Of a DNA stretch of 64,000 nucleotides, positions 1 to 8,000 are shown one piece after another. How positions within the stretch are numbered: the first letter of the stretch is position 1; every line of letters starts with the position of its first letter. Source of the DNA: Actinomadura rudentiformis (lineage in GTDB: Bacteria; Actinomycetota; Actinomycetes; Streptosporangiales; Streptosporangiaceae); contig NZ_WBMT01000010.1 of NCBI RefSeq assembly GCF_008923185.1, positions 248,001 through 312,000 of the forward strand, in the 5' to 3' direction. Under the pieces are notes generated by a model. The model made no database searches. It saw only the letters and a list, made by a program, of their open reading frames with translations, and was not told the DNA's origin. The position numbers and the translations under genes are program-made.

Positions 1-1095
1 GAGCGAGGACATGGTGGTCCCGCGTACGATCGAATCGTCCACGAGCACGACGTTGCGTCCGGCGACGGCCGCGTGGACGGCGGCGAGTTTCCGCCGGATC
101 GCGTGCTCGCGCGCCGCCTGGCCCCTGGTGATGAACGATCGGCCGGCACCGGGGTGGCGGACCAGTCCTTGCACGATGGGCAGTCCGGTCTCGAACGCGT
201 ACCCGTCGGCTGCGACCCGGGCCGTTTCCGGAGCCGCGACGACGACGGCGTCTCCGGGCGGTGGTGCGTCCTGGCCCAGCGCACGACCAGCCCGATGGCG
301 GGCCTCGTACACGTCCAGGCCACCGAACTCGGAGTCGGTCCGGGCGAAGTAGACATACTCGAAGAGGCATCGCGCGGTTCGCGTCCCTGCCCCGGGGAGC
401 CTGTCGCTCTGCACGCCGTGTGCGCTGACTTCCAGCAGTTCACCGGGTCCCAGGTCGCGCACGGGTGCGCCGCCCACAGCCCGGACCGCGGCCGGTTCGG
501 ATGCCAGCAACCACGTCTCGCCGAGCTTGCCCAGGCACAGAGGATGGAAGCCTTGCGGGTCTCGCACGCCGATCAGGCGTTCTCCGTCGGAGAGCACCAT
601 CGAGTACGCGCCGACGAGTTCCGGCAGGGCCTCGCGGGCCGCGGTGGGCAGCGATCGCAGTCCGTCGGCCATCGCGGCGTGCAGGAGCCGTGCCATCACC
701 TCCGTGTCGGTGAGCTCGTCGGGTACGGCGACCCCGAGCTCTCGCGCGGACGCGTGCGGTTCCACGAGCGTGCCGTTGTGCGCCACGGCCACCGGACGGC
801 CCGGACCGTCCGAGTCGCCGACGATGATGGGCTGGCCGCCCTCGCGTCCGTTCCCCGAGGTCGCATAGCGAACATGGCCGAGGGACCCTGCTCCCCTCGG
901 CAGCCGTTCGTCAGGGAAGGCTTCGGGAACGGTCCCGGGTCCCACCCGCTTGATGAGACGACCCTGGTCCATCACCGCGATCCCCGCTGCCTCCTGGCCC
1001 CGATGCTGCAAGGCGATGAGCATGGATCGCACGAGGACAGCCGGGTCGTCGCCGCCCCAGGCTCCGGCCACGCCACATGCTTCGCGGAGCGTCAT
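1..1095 (-). CDS. PurF-type amidophosphoribosyltransferase (partial, C-terminus cut)
   Basis: The family makes 5-phosphoribosylamine from glutamine and PRPP, the first step of purine synthesis. Reading the minus strand from the ATG at 1095 gives MTLREACGVAG: Cys7 in the CGVAG context is the usual class II glutaminase nucleophile, and LQHRGQEAAGIA follows, as in PurF. At the left edge the frame is still open and shows VVLVDDSIVRGTT, the PRPP-binding signature, so both the glutaminase and phosphoribosyltransferase halves are present. The stop lies outside the window. The start overlaps the stop of the next gene upstream (ATGA), tying it to the two genes before it. It could be the housekeeping purF, but the tight coupling to an N-glycosidase-like gene beside a biosynthetic cluster suggests a specialised copy (inference). 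Confidence 0.9.
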   Translation of the reverse strand, partial: MTLREACGVAGAWGGDDPAVLVRSMLIALQHRGQEAAGIAVMDQGRLIKRVGPGTVPEAFPDERLPRGAGSLGHVRYATSGNGREGGQPIIVGDSDGPGRPVAVAHNGTLVEPHASARELGVAVPDELTDTEVMARLLHAAMADGLRSLPTAAREALPELVGAYSMVLSDGERLIGVRDPQGFHPLCLGKLGETWLLASEPAAVRAVGGAPVRDLGPGELLEVSAHGVQSDRLPGAGTRTARCLFEYVYFARTDSEFGGLDVYEARHRAGRALGQDAPPPGDAVVVAAPETARVAADGYAFETGLPIVQGLVRHPGAGRSFITRGQAAREHAIRRKLAAVHAAVAGRNVVLVDDSIVRGTTMSSL

Positions 1096-1598
1096 CGGCG
1101 ATCACCCCCATGGGCGAGCCAGTCCCCGAAAGCCTCCAGATCGGGCAGGATCAGGGACGTGCACGCGAGCACGGCCAGGTTCTGGCGCATCTCCGTGATC
1201 GCGACGACCGTCCGCCCCGCCAGGCAGGCGCTGTGCATCTCGACCGCCGTTCCCATGCTCGGCTCGTGCTCGGGCAGCCAGGCCACGCATACGTCGCTGG
1301 CGGCAGCGGTCCGGGCGAGGCGATGGAAGGTGTCGATGAGAGCGGCAAGGCCCGGCCCTGCCTTGTCCCGTTGGACGATCGGCCGATCAGCGAGCTCGGC
1401 GTGTTCCCGGCGGATCATGTCCTCCTGGGCGCCGATCCAGTCGCGCATCAGGTCGAACGGATCATGGACCACGGCGTCGGGCCGGTATCGGGCGATCTCG
1501 GTGCGCAGGGCCGCTCGATAACCCTGGTCGGCATAGGCGGCTCCGCTCCGGGCCCCTTGCATGACTCCGGCGAGGAAGAACGACTGCGCGGCGCTCAT
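1092..1598 (-). CDS. Nucleoside 2-deoxyribosyltransferase-like N-glycosidase
   Basis: 168 residues. The start FFLAGVMQGAR, the middle AVVHDPFDLMRDW and the motif EHEPSMGTAVEM (Ser114-Met-Gly-Thr117, Glu120) match the nucleoside 2-deoxyribosyltransferase fold, in which the Glu of the S-x-G-T-x-x-E segment attacks C1' of the sugar. The family includes deoxyribosyl transfer enzymes and nucleotide hydrolases such as the CMP hydrolases of the mildiomycin and blasticidin pathways. Substrate cannot be read from sequence. Both ends are coupled by ATGA overlaps, to the gene at 1595-2485 and to the PurF-type gene at 1-1095. Since PurF makes an N-ribosyl 5-phosphate, an enzyme that cuts such N-glycosidic bonds is a plausible partner (inference). 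Confidence 0.68.
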   Translation of the reverse strand: MSAAQSFFLAGVMQGARSGAAYADQGYRAALRTEIARYRPDAVVHDPFDLMRDWIGAQEDMIRREHAELADRPIVQRDKAGPGLAALIDTFHRLARTAAASDVCVAWLPEHEPSMGTAVEMHSACLAGRTVVAITEMRQNLAVLACTSLILPDLEAFGDWLAHGGDRR

Positions 1599-2485
1599 TC
1601 GCTCACCGCCGAATACTCCGGCCAGACGCGATCGAGCGGCGCGGCCTTGTCGTACAGGGCCGCCGAGTCCATGACGAATTCGATGAGGTCCGCCGGAGCG
1701 CAGCCGATCGTGTCGGCCATCGGTTCCAGGTCCCGGTCGAAGCCCGCGCTGCCGTACGGGCTGACCGCTCCCTGGTTGTCCTTGGTGATCAGGTGCGAGC
1801 GATCGACGAGCTGGTCCCGCGGGCGGCCGGGGAAGGGCAACACGACTTCGCGCATCTTGCGGTCGTCGCGATGGACGGTCCTGATGGAGAGGTTGTTCTG
1901 CATCGGCGAGACCAGGATCCGGCGCATCAGCCCGTCAGGAGGCGGCACCGGCAGCATGGACCCCGGGCGGAAGGTGTAGGCCCGATAGGGCGCGTAGTCC
2001 TCGCGGCAAGGTCCGTACCGCAGGTACTCCAGGCGCAGCGATCCATCCAGCGTCCACCAGGTGCCACGCAGCCGCGACGGAGCGGGCTCGCCGTTCCGGC
2101 CCTCCCTGATCGGATAGGCGTCCACCTCCGCCCGCACCACCGAATCGACGGCATCGGCTCGTTCCAAGCGCAACGGAGCGACATGGGGCATGTACGGATC
2201 GAGCACCGTGATGGCGGCGGAGTCGACGTAGAGAGCGGGCACGTGGCCGCCCGAGACCATGAACGTCGCGGTGGCACCACCTCGCTCTTCGACCCGCCTG
2301 GCGACCTCGAACGCCTGCCAGCCGCACCCACGCCCCCACCGCCACTCGAGCGGCTCACTCCCGTAGAACTGCTGGAGCGAACCGGCGCTGCTGTAGGGCA
2401 CCTCGCGGATCACCTCGTCCAGCACCTCGGCAAAGATCGCAGAGTCGTCCCGCAATGGCTTGCGCGCATACTGGTTAATGCGCAT
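1595..2485 (-). CDS. Possible NAT-fold acyltransferase or amidase (Cys-His-Asp)
   Basis: 296 residues from the ATG at 2485, which has GGAGGG seven bases upstream; an in-frame ATG at 2500 overlaps that ribosome-binding site and is less likely. No family was recognised with certainty. The segments GRGCGWQA, SGGHVPALYVD and ITVLDPYMP place Cys54, His81 and Asp96 in the order of the arylamine N-acetyltransferase/amide-synthase triad. The His-Asp spacing of 15 equals that of NAT enzymes; the Cys-His spacing (27) is shorter. There is no signal peptide. It is the first gene of a three-gene unit (ATGA overlap with the next). It could acylate an amine with an aryl group from the cluster, but a hydrolase of the same fold is equally possible. 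Confidence 0.5.
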   Translation of the reverse strand: MRINQYARKPLRDDSAIFAEVLDEVIREVPYSSAGSLQQFYGSEPLEWRWGRGCGWQAFEVARRVEERGGATATFMVSGGHVPALYVDSAAITVLDPYMPHVAPLRLERADAVDSVVRAEVDAYPIREGRNGEPAPSRLRGTWWTLDGSLRLEYLRYGPCREDYAPYRAYTFRPGSMLPVPPPDGLMRRILVSPMQNNLSIRTVHRDDRKMREVVLPFPGRPRDQLVDRSHLITKDNQGAVSPYGSAGFDRDLEPMADTIGCAPADLIEFVMDSAALYDKAAPLDRVWPEYSAVSE

Positions 2486-2640
2486 ATTGCCACCCTCCAT
2501 GACCGGGCAAGCGTGATATCAATTTGGCCGATAACCGCCAAGCTAACACCGGCAAACCAGTGACTCAACTTCTACAAATATGTCGCACTAACAGACTGTG
2601 CCAAGGCACCTACAGTGCGTAGGAGAAGGCTAGAATTGTT

Positions 2641-2661
2641 CGATCTTGGTCACCGAGATCG
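2641..2661. promoter_or_regulatory. Near-perfect dyad upstream of the BlaI-type gene
   Basis: CGATCTTGGT, centre C, then ACCGAGATCG: ten-base arms with one mismatch. It lies in the AT-richer interval between the divergent genes at 2485 and 2843, where an operator for either would be expected. A second imperfect dyad (CCTAC-N5-GTAGG, 2609-2623) and a perfect six-base one (GGCATA-CA-TATGCC, 2719-2732) are also there. Confidence 0.4.
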
Positions 2662-2842
2662 TTCCAGAGTGGGTCGGTTTAGCTCGCTTCTGAGCGGGTA
2701 CCGGCGCCACGCACTCATGGCATACATATGCCCCGTGGGGGTCCGGGAAGACTTGTGCAGCAAGGCTTCTAACCCTGTCCCCTCCCCCCGTAAGGTAGAT
2801 GGCGCCGCACAGACAGAACCATTACCACTGGAGGTGAAGAGA

Positions 2843-3211
2843 GTGCGGGGATCTCTTGAGAAAGCAATTCTCCACGTTCTCTGGTCGACCGACCAAGAAC
2901 TGCGGGGGCAAGAAGTCCTCGATCAATTCAACCGGACCCGCCACGAGCCAATCGCCTATCCGACGGTCATGACCGTACTCAAGCGCCTCATCGAAAAGGG
3001 AGCCGTCGTCCGGCGGAAGAGCGGCCGCGCCTATATGTACCGGCCCACCTGCGGCGACCCGGTAGGCCTGGACGTGCGGCGCGTCCTCAAGGCCCACGGC
3101 GAGGAGGCCGTCGCGCGCTTCGTGGAGCAGGCAGCAGCCGATCCCGGTCTGCGCACCCAACTCCTCACCCGGGTGAATGAGCACCGGGCCGACTGCATGC
3201 ACCGCTCGTAG
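2843..3211 (+). CDS. BlaI/MecI-family winged-helix repressor
   Basis: 122 residues from GTG 2843, chosen because GGAGGTGA ends five bases before it and because the protein then starts just ahead of the winged helix, as BlaI proteins do. The open frame runs further upstream but that part has no family resemblance. Features seen: LEKAILHVLW, the recognition helix region AYPTVMTVLKRLIEKGAVVRRKSGRAYMYRP, and a C-terminal helical part for dimerisation. Relatives repress beta-lactamase and other genes by binding TAC/GTA-type dyads, and are released when a membrane protease (BlaR) cleaves them. No BlaR is seen in the window, so another signal must apply here. It starts a rightward regulator pair with the LAL-type gene at 3231. 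The perfect dyad at 12960-12981 is a candidate target (inference). Confidence 0.85.
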   Translation: MRGSLEKAILHVLWSTDQELRGQEVLDQFNRTRHEPIAYPTVMTVLKRLIEKGAVVRRKSGRAYMYRPTCGDPVGLDVRRVLKAHGEEAVARFVEQAAADPGLRTQLLTRVNEHRADCMHRS

Positions 3212-3230
3212 GAAACACGGGGACCTGGCG

Positions 3231-5033
3231 ATGCCGATCCACAGCGAAAATCCGCGTTCCGGGCAGCGGCGTGAAAGACAGGAGGATCTGTCGGAACGCG
3301 GGCGCCAGCTGCTGCGCGTGGCAGCGATGCTGGGGCTCGCGTTTCGCATCAGTGACGTCGCCCATCTGCTCCAGGAGACGGCCGCCACGCTCTCCCCCGT
3401 GGTGGACGAGGCACTGCGCAACGGCGTGCTCCGCGACCAGGGGGAATGCCTTGTGTTCAGCGATCCGGCAACGCGCCGGCGCGTGTTGGAGCAGACCCCC
3501 TCGGCCGTTGTCCATGCGCTGCGCTCCGATATCGACCGCATGCTCGGCGGCGGCGCCGGCCCACCCGTGGTCGTCACTCCGACCCTCGGCGAGATCCTGC
3601 GTGACTACGCACCGGAGAAGGCCCCGGCCGTCGTTCGCGGGCTCGCGCTCCGTAAAGGCCCCGCGGCAGCCGAAGCGGTTGTCGCTGAATTGCTGGGCAG
3701 CGGTGGCTCTCAGCCAGTGGACGCAGAGATCGGATGCGTTGCGGCGCACGTGCTGCTGTGGTCGGGCCGGCCAGGGGAAGCGCGTGATCTGGCCGGGCGT
3801 GTACTCAAAGCCGGCGCGGCTCGACCGGCCGTGCTCGACCAGGCTCGTGCTGCCCAGTTGCTTGCGCAGCACGTCCAGAGTGGGCCCCAGGCTGCCAAGC
3901 ATCCGCCGAGCGCTCTGGACGACCGCTGCAGGTCCGCCAAGGCGGCAGAGACCGCGGCGAAGATCGTGCGAGCCGATCTCTGCTGGAATGATGGAAAGCT
4001 CAGTGATGGGCTGCGGCTGGCTTGCGAGGCGGCTGAAGAGGCGAGCGGGACACCGTCGGCCTGGCTGCTGCTCCCCTGGCTCAGCGACATCGACAAGCTC
4101 GTGGCGGTCGGACACTCAGACGCTGCCGGGTCAGCATTGCGTCGAGCCATGCGGACCATCGAAGCCGACATGTTCCACGCACACGCCGGGCTGTTCGAGA
4201 CCAAACATGCGCACATGCTCCTGCGCGACGGCCAGTTGGCCGCCGCCGCTGAGCGGGCGAGCACAGCCATCACGCTCTGCCGCGAGGCAGGAGCGTCGCT
4301 CGTGGCGGCGCGGGCTCTGGCCGCGTTGGCGGGCATTGCCTTGCGCCAAGGGGATCTGCAGTCCGCGTCCGGCTACATAGCCGAATACCGCGCCGCACAG
4401 GAGGCGTCGGCAGCCTTGCCGTCTCCCCAGTACGACTGGATCGAGCTGCGGCTGATCGCAGAAAGGGACGGACCGCGTGAGGCGCTCAGGCAGCTTCGCG
4501 GACGGCTCAGAGGGGTGACCGACTCGGCCGCCGTCTTCGCCGAGGAGCCCGGGGCCGCCGCCTTCCTGGTCAGGCTGAGCCTTGCCGGGGGTGACAGGGG
4601 CCTCGCGGAGCAGGCGGGCGCTCGGGCGGACCAGCTCGCCGCCGCTCACCCGCAATTCCCGGTGCTGACCACCACGGCCGCCCATGCCAGGGGGCTGCTC
4701 GACGGCAGCCGGACGCAGCTGGCTCGTGCCGCGATCGACCATCAGGACACCTGGGCGGCGGCCTGCGCCGCCATGGATCTGGAATCGCTGCCTCCCGTCG
4801 ACGGGCCCGGCCCGCCCATCGCGGCGGAGCCGTCGAGGGCGGGCCGGGCTCCCTGGTCGAAGCTGACCGAGCGGGAGACGGCTGTCGCACAGCTGGCAGC
4901 CGAGGGTCTGACGAACCAGCAGATCGCCACCCGGATCCGGGTTTCGCCGCACACGGTCAACTACCACTTGCGCGGCGTGTTCCGTAAGTTGAACGTCCGC
5001 TCGCGGGTGGAGCTGGCTCGGCAGGTTCATTGA
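3231..5033 (+). CDS. LAL-like LuxR-family regulator without ATPase domain
   Basis: 600 residues from ATG 3231, just after the BlaI-type stop at 3211; an in-frame ATG at 3177 inside the previous gene is less likely. The C-terminus has a LuxR helix-turn-helix (LTERETAVAQLAAEGLTNQQI, then SPHTVNYHLRGVFRKLNV). The N-terminus (LSERGRQLLRVAAMLGLAF) resembles the segment that follows the ATPase in LAL regulators, and the middle is alpha-helical and TPR-like. No Walker A or B motif is seen, and family members with the ATPase are usually about 900 residues, so this is an ATPase-less form. It is probably a pathway activator. The stop runs 7 bp into the convergent PKS gene. Confidence 0.85.
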   Translation: MPIHSENPRSGQRRERQEDLSERGRQLLRVAAMLGLAFRISDVAHLLQETAATLSPVVDEALRNGVLRDQGECLVFSDPATRRRVLEQTPSAVVHALRSDIDRMLGGGAGPPVVVTPTLGEILRDYAPEKAPAVVRGLALRKGPAAAEAVVAELLGSGGSQPVDAEIGCVAAHVLLWSGRPGEARDLAGRVLKAGAARPAVLDQARAAQLLAQHVQSGPQAAKHPPSALDDRCRSAKAAETAAKIVRADLCWNDGKLSDGLRLACEAAEEASGTPSAWLLLPWLSDIDKLVAVGHSDAAGSALRRAMRTIEADMFHAHAGLFETKHAHMLLRDGQLAAAAERASTAITLCREAGASLVAARALAALAGIALRQGDLQSASGYIAEYRAAQEASAALPSPQYDWIELRLIAERDGPREALRQLRGRLRGVTDSAAVFAEEPGAAAFLVRLSLAGGDRGLAEQAGARADQLAAAHPQFPVLTTTAAHARGLLDGSRTQLARAAIDHQDTWAAACAAMDLESLPPVDGPGPPIAAEPSRAGRAPWSKLTERETAVAQLAAEGLTNQQIATRIRVSPHTVNYHLRGVFRKLNVRSRVELARQVH

Positions 5034-8000
5034 GGCTGAAGCTCCTTCTCCGCCTCGGCCAACTGCTCGGCGAGATAGGCGGCGACCTCCGTCACGGTCG
5101 GATGGGTCCACAGCAAGGTCGTCGGGATGTCGATCCGCAGCCGCTTCTCCAGCCTCCGCCGGATGCCGACCGTCATCACCGAATCAAGCCCCAGTTCCGG
5201 CAGCGGGCGCCGGATGTCCAGGTCGGCAGCCGGCAGCTTGATCTCGGCGCTGACCTGGGCGGCGACCTCGTCGACCAGGCGCTCCCTGGCCTGCTCGGCA
5301 TCCAGGCCGGCCAGCAGGTCGGCCGCGTTCACCTCTCCGCCGTCGGCACGTTCGAACTCGAGAAGGCGCAGGATCGGCCGCACCCGCGCCCCCGCCTCGA
5401 TCGGCGTGGTCGGCATCACCGCGAGGTAGGGCTCGTCCAGCCTCGCGGCGGCCTCCCAGGCCTGAAAGGCCTCGGCGGGGGTGATGTCACCGACGCCATG
5501 GTCACGCAGTTCCTGGTCGACCGCGTCGTTGGCGGCCATGCCCATGCCCCGCCACGAAGTCCAGCCGAGGCTGACCGTGTCGGCACGCCGGTGGCGGGCC
5601 AGCGCGTCCAGGAAGGCATTGCCCGAGGCGTAACCGGCCTGACCGGTGAGGCCGAGCAGCAGGCCGTTGGAGGAGAAGAACACGAGGAAGTCGAGCGTGC
5701 CCGGCGGGAACGTCTCGTGCAGGGCCATCGCTCCCTCTGCCTTCGGGCGCATCACCGTACGGAGGGACTGTTCGTCCAGGTCGTGAAGCAGCCTGTTGTC
5801 GAGCACGCCGGCTGCGTGCACCACGCCTCGGACCGGTGGCAGATTCAGAGCCTCGTTGTCGCGCAGCTGCCGGGCCTGCTCTGGATCAGCGATGTCCAGA
5901 GCGAGCACGCGAACGCTGACGCCGAGGGCCTCGAGCGCACGCACACCGTCGGTACGGCGGCGCACCGCGGGATCGGTCGCGTCGTCCCAGGAATCCCGCG
6001 GCGGCAGGCCGGTGCGCCCGACCAGCACCAGGTGCCGCGCCCCGCGCCCGGCCAGCCAGCCGGCGATCTCCAGGCCGAGGACGCCGAGCCCTCCCGTGAT
6101 CACGTACGTGCCGTCCGGATGGCAGGTCAGCGGAGGGCGGCTGGGCTCGTCTGTGACGGGCATCAGCCGGCACGCCTGAACCTGCCCCGACCGGACGCTG
6201 ACCACGTCCTCTGCCGGCCGGGTGGACACCACACTCGCGAGGATGTCGAGATCGCTGTCGCTGGGTCCGCGATCAAGATCGACCATGCCGCCCCAGACTT
6301 CGGGGTGCTCCCCGGCGATGATGCGCCCCAGCCCCCACAACGGCCCCTGGGCGAGGGCAGACTCGTCGGCGACTTCGCGAACGTCCGTGGTCACGGTCCA
6401 GAGGCGCGATCCCGCGTTGGCCTCGACAAGCAGTTGGGCTGTGCGGGCCAACCTCCACGTCTGCTGGAGTGCGTTCTCGGCGATGTTCGCATCGCCGATG
6501 TTCTCGGGCAGGATGATCACGTCGGCGGCGCCGGTCGTGGTCACCTCAGCGGGGTCGAGCGTCCTCGTGACATCGATGCCCGAATCCTGGAAGTGGCGCA
6601 GCAGCCGGTCGGCCAGGTCGGCAGTACCGCCGACCAGAGTCACTGGCCGTTGCGCCTGCGACGCCTTTTCCACCTCGATCCGCTCCCATTCGAGGCGATG
6701 CAGCAGGCGTGCGGGGTCGTTCGGGCTGCCCGGGTCTCCGCCGAGCAACGCGAAGCGCAGCCCAGCCATGCGGGCGACCGTCCGTCCGGCGCGGTCGGCC
6801 ACGGTCACGTCGACCACGTCGTCGCCACGCAACCGCACCTCCACCAGGGCTCGCGCCGGCGGCTCACCGCTGACGGCGAGTTGCCGAAGGTAGGACGGCA
6901 TCCGCAGCTGCGGTTCGCCAGGGAACACCAGCGGCACCACCGTCAGGATCGCGTCGAACAGTGAAGCCCACGTGGAGTTGTCCGTGGTCACGGTGGCGAG
7001 CACGCCGCCCTGTCCGGCGACCAGGCGCTCGACCTTCCAGTGGAATCCAGTGTCGGCGACACCGATCTCATGGAGCCGTGCCAGGACAGAGCCGGGATCA
7101 CGTCGATCTCGATGGCGCGACAGAGCGCCCTCCAGATCGAACCGTCCACCGGCCGATGCGCCCCCGGTCCCGACGGCAGCCGTGGTGTGCGTGACCCACG
7201 AGGCGCCGGCGCCCTCCCGGCCCTCGCCTGCGAGGGTGCGGGAAGCCAGCCGGACCACGCCGTCCTGATGGACCACCTGGATCTGCTGCGGCTGTGTCAC
7301 GAAGACCGGTGTTCGCAGGCTGATGTCGGTCAGCGCATCCGCGCCCGTGGCCTCCAGGAAGGTCGTGAACAGCACCGCCGCCGGCATGATCTCGACGCCG
7401 TGAACGGGGTGCGAGCCGGGGTAGGGGCGCGTGTCCTGGTCGAGATACGTTTCCCAGACCCGCAGGGACGGTGCTCCTGCCACGGCGATGGGCCTGCCGA
7501 GCAGCGTGTGGGTGTCCACGTCGTGGCCCTGCACCGATGCCGAGGTCATGGCCGACGGCACGTACCAGAAGGGCCGATGCTGCCAGGCGATCAGTGGCAA
7601 CGGGGCCAGTTCACCGGCTGCACGGGCTTCCCACCGGACCTGGCCGCCCTGGCAGTGCAGATCGGCGAGGCTTCCGAGGAAGGTCTCTCTTTCGGGCTTG
7701 TCACGGCGCAACGTCGTGGCGACTGTCCCGTCCCGTACGGCCGCGTCGTCGAAGGTCTCGCCGATCGAGTGTGCGACGACCGGGTGAGCCGAGATCTCGA
7801 GGAAGACCCGGTGGCCGTCTTCGACGGCGGCTGAGACGGCGTCGGCGAGCCGCACCGGGTTGCGCAGGTTGGCGGCCCAGTAGCCGCCGTCGTGCCGTGG
7901 CCGTGCCCTCGGATCGTCCAGCGCGGTGCTGTAGAAGGGCAGGACGGGCTCGGCCGGGGGCAGGTCTTCGGCTGCGGCGGCGAGCGCGTCGAGGAGTTCG

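Noticed and set aside
73..1521. Long plus-strand frames opposite the PurF-type and N-glycosidase-like genes
   Set aside because: They are mirror frames in GC-rich DNA; the minus strand shows clear PurF motifs.
2731..2741. CCCC-GT-GGGGG hairpin
   Set aside because: Too short to be meaningful in DNA of this GC content.
5030..6964. Long plus-strand frame opposite the PKS
   Set aside because: Composition is that of a shadow frame (His/Arg/Gly-rich, no domain); the PKS on the other strand is certain.
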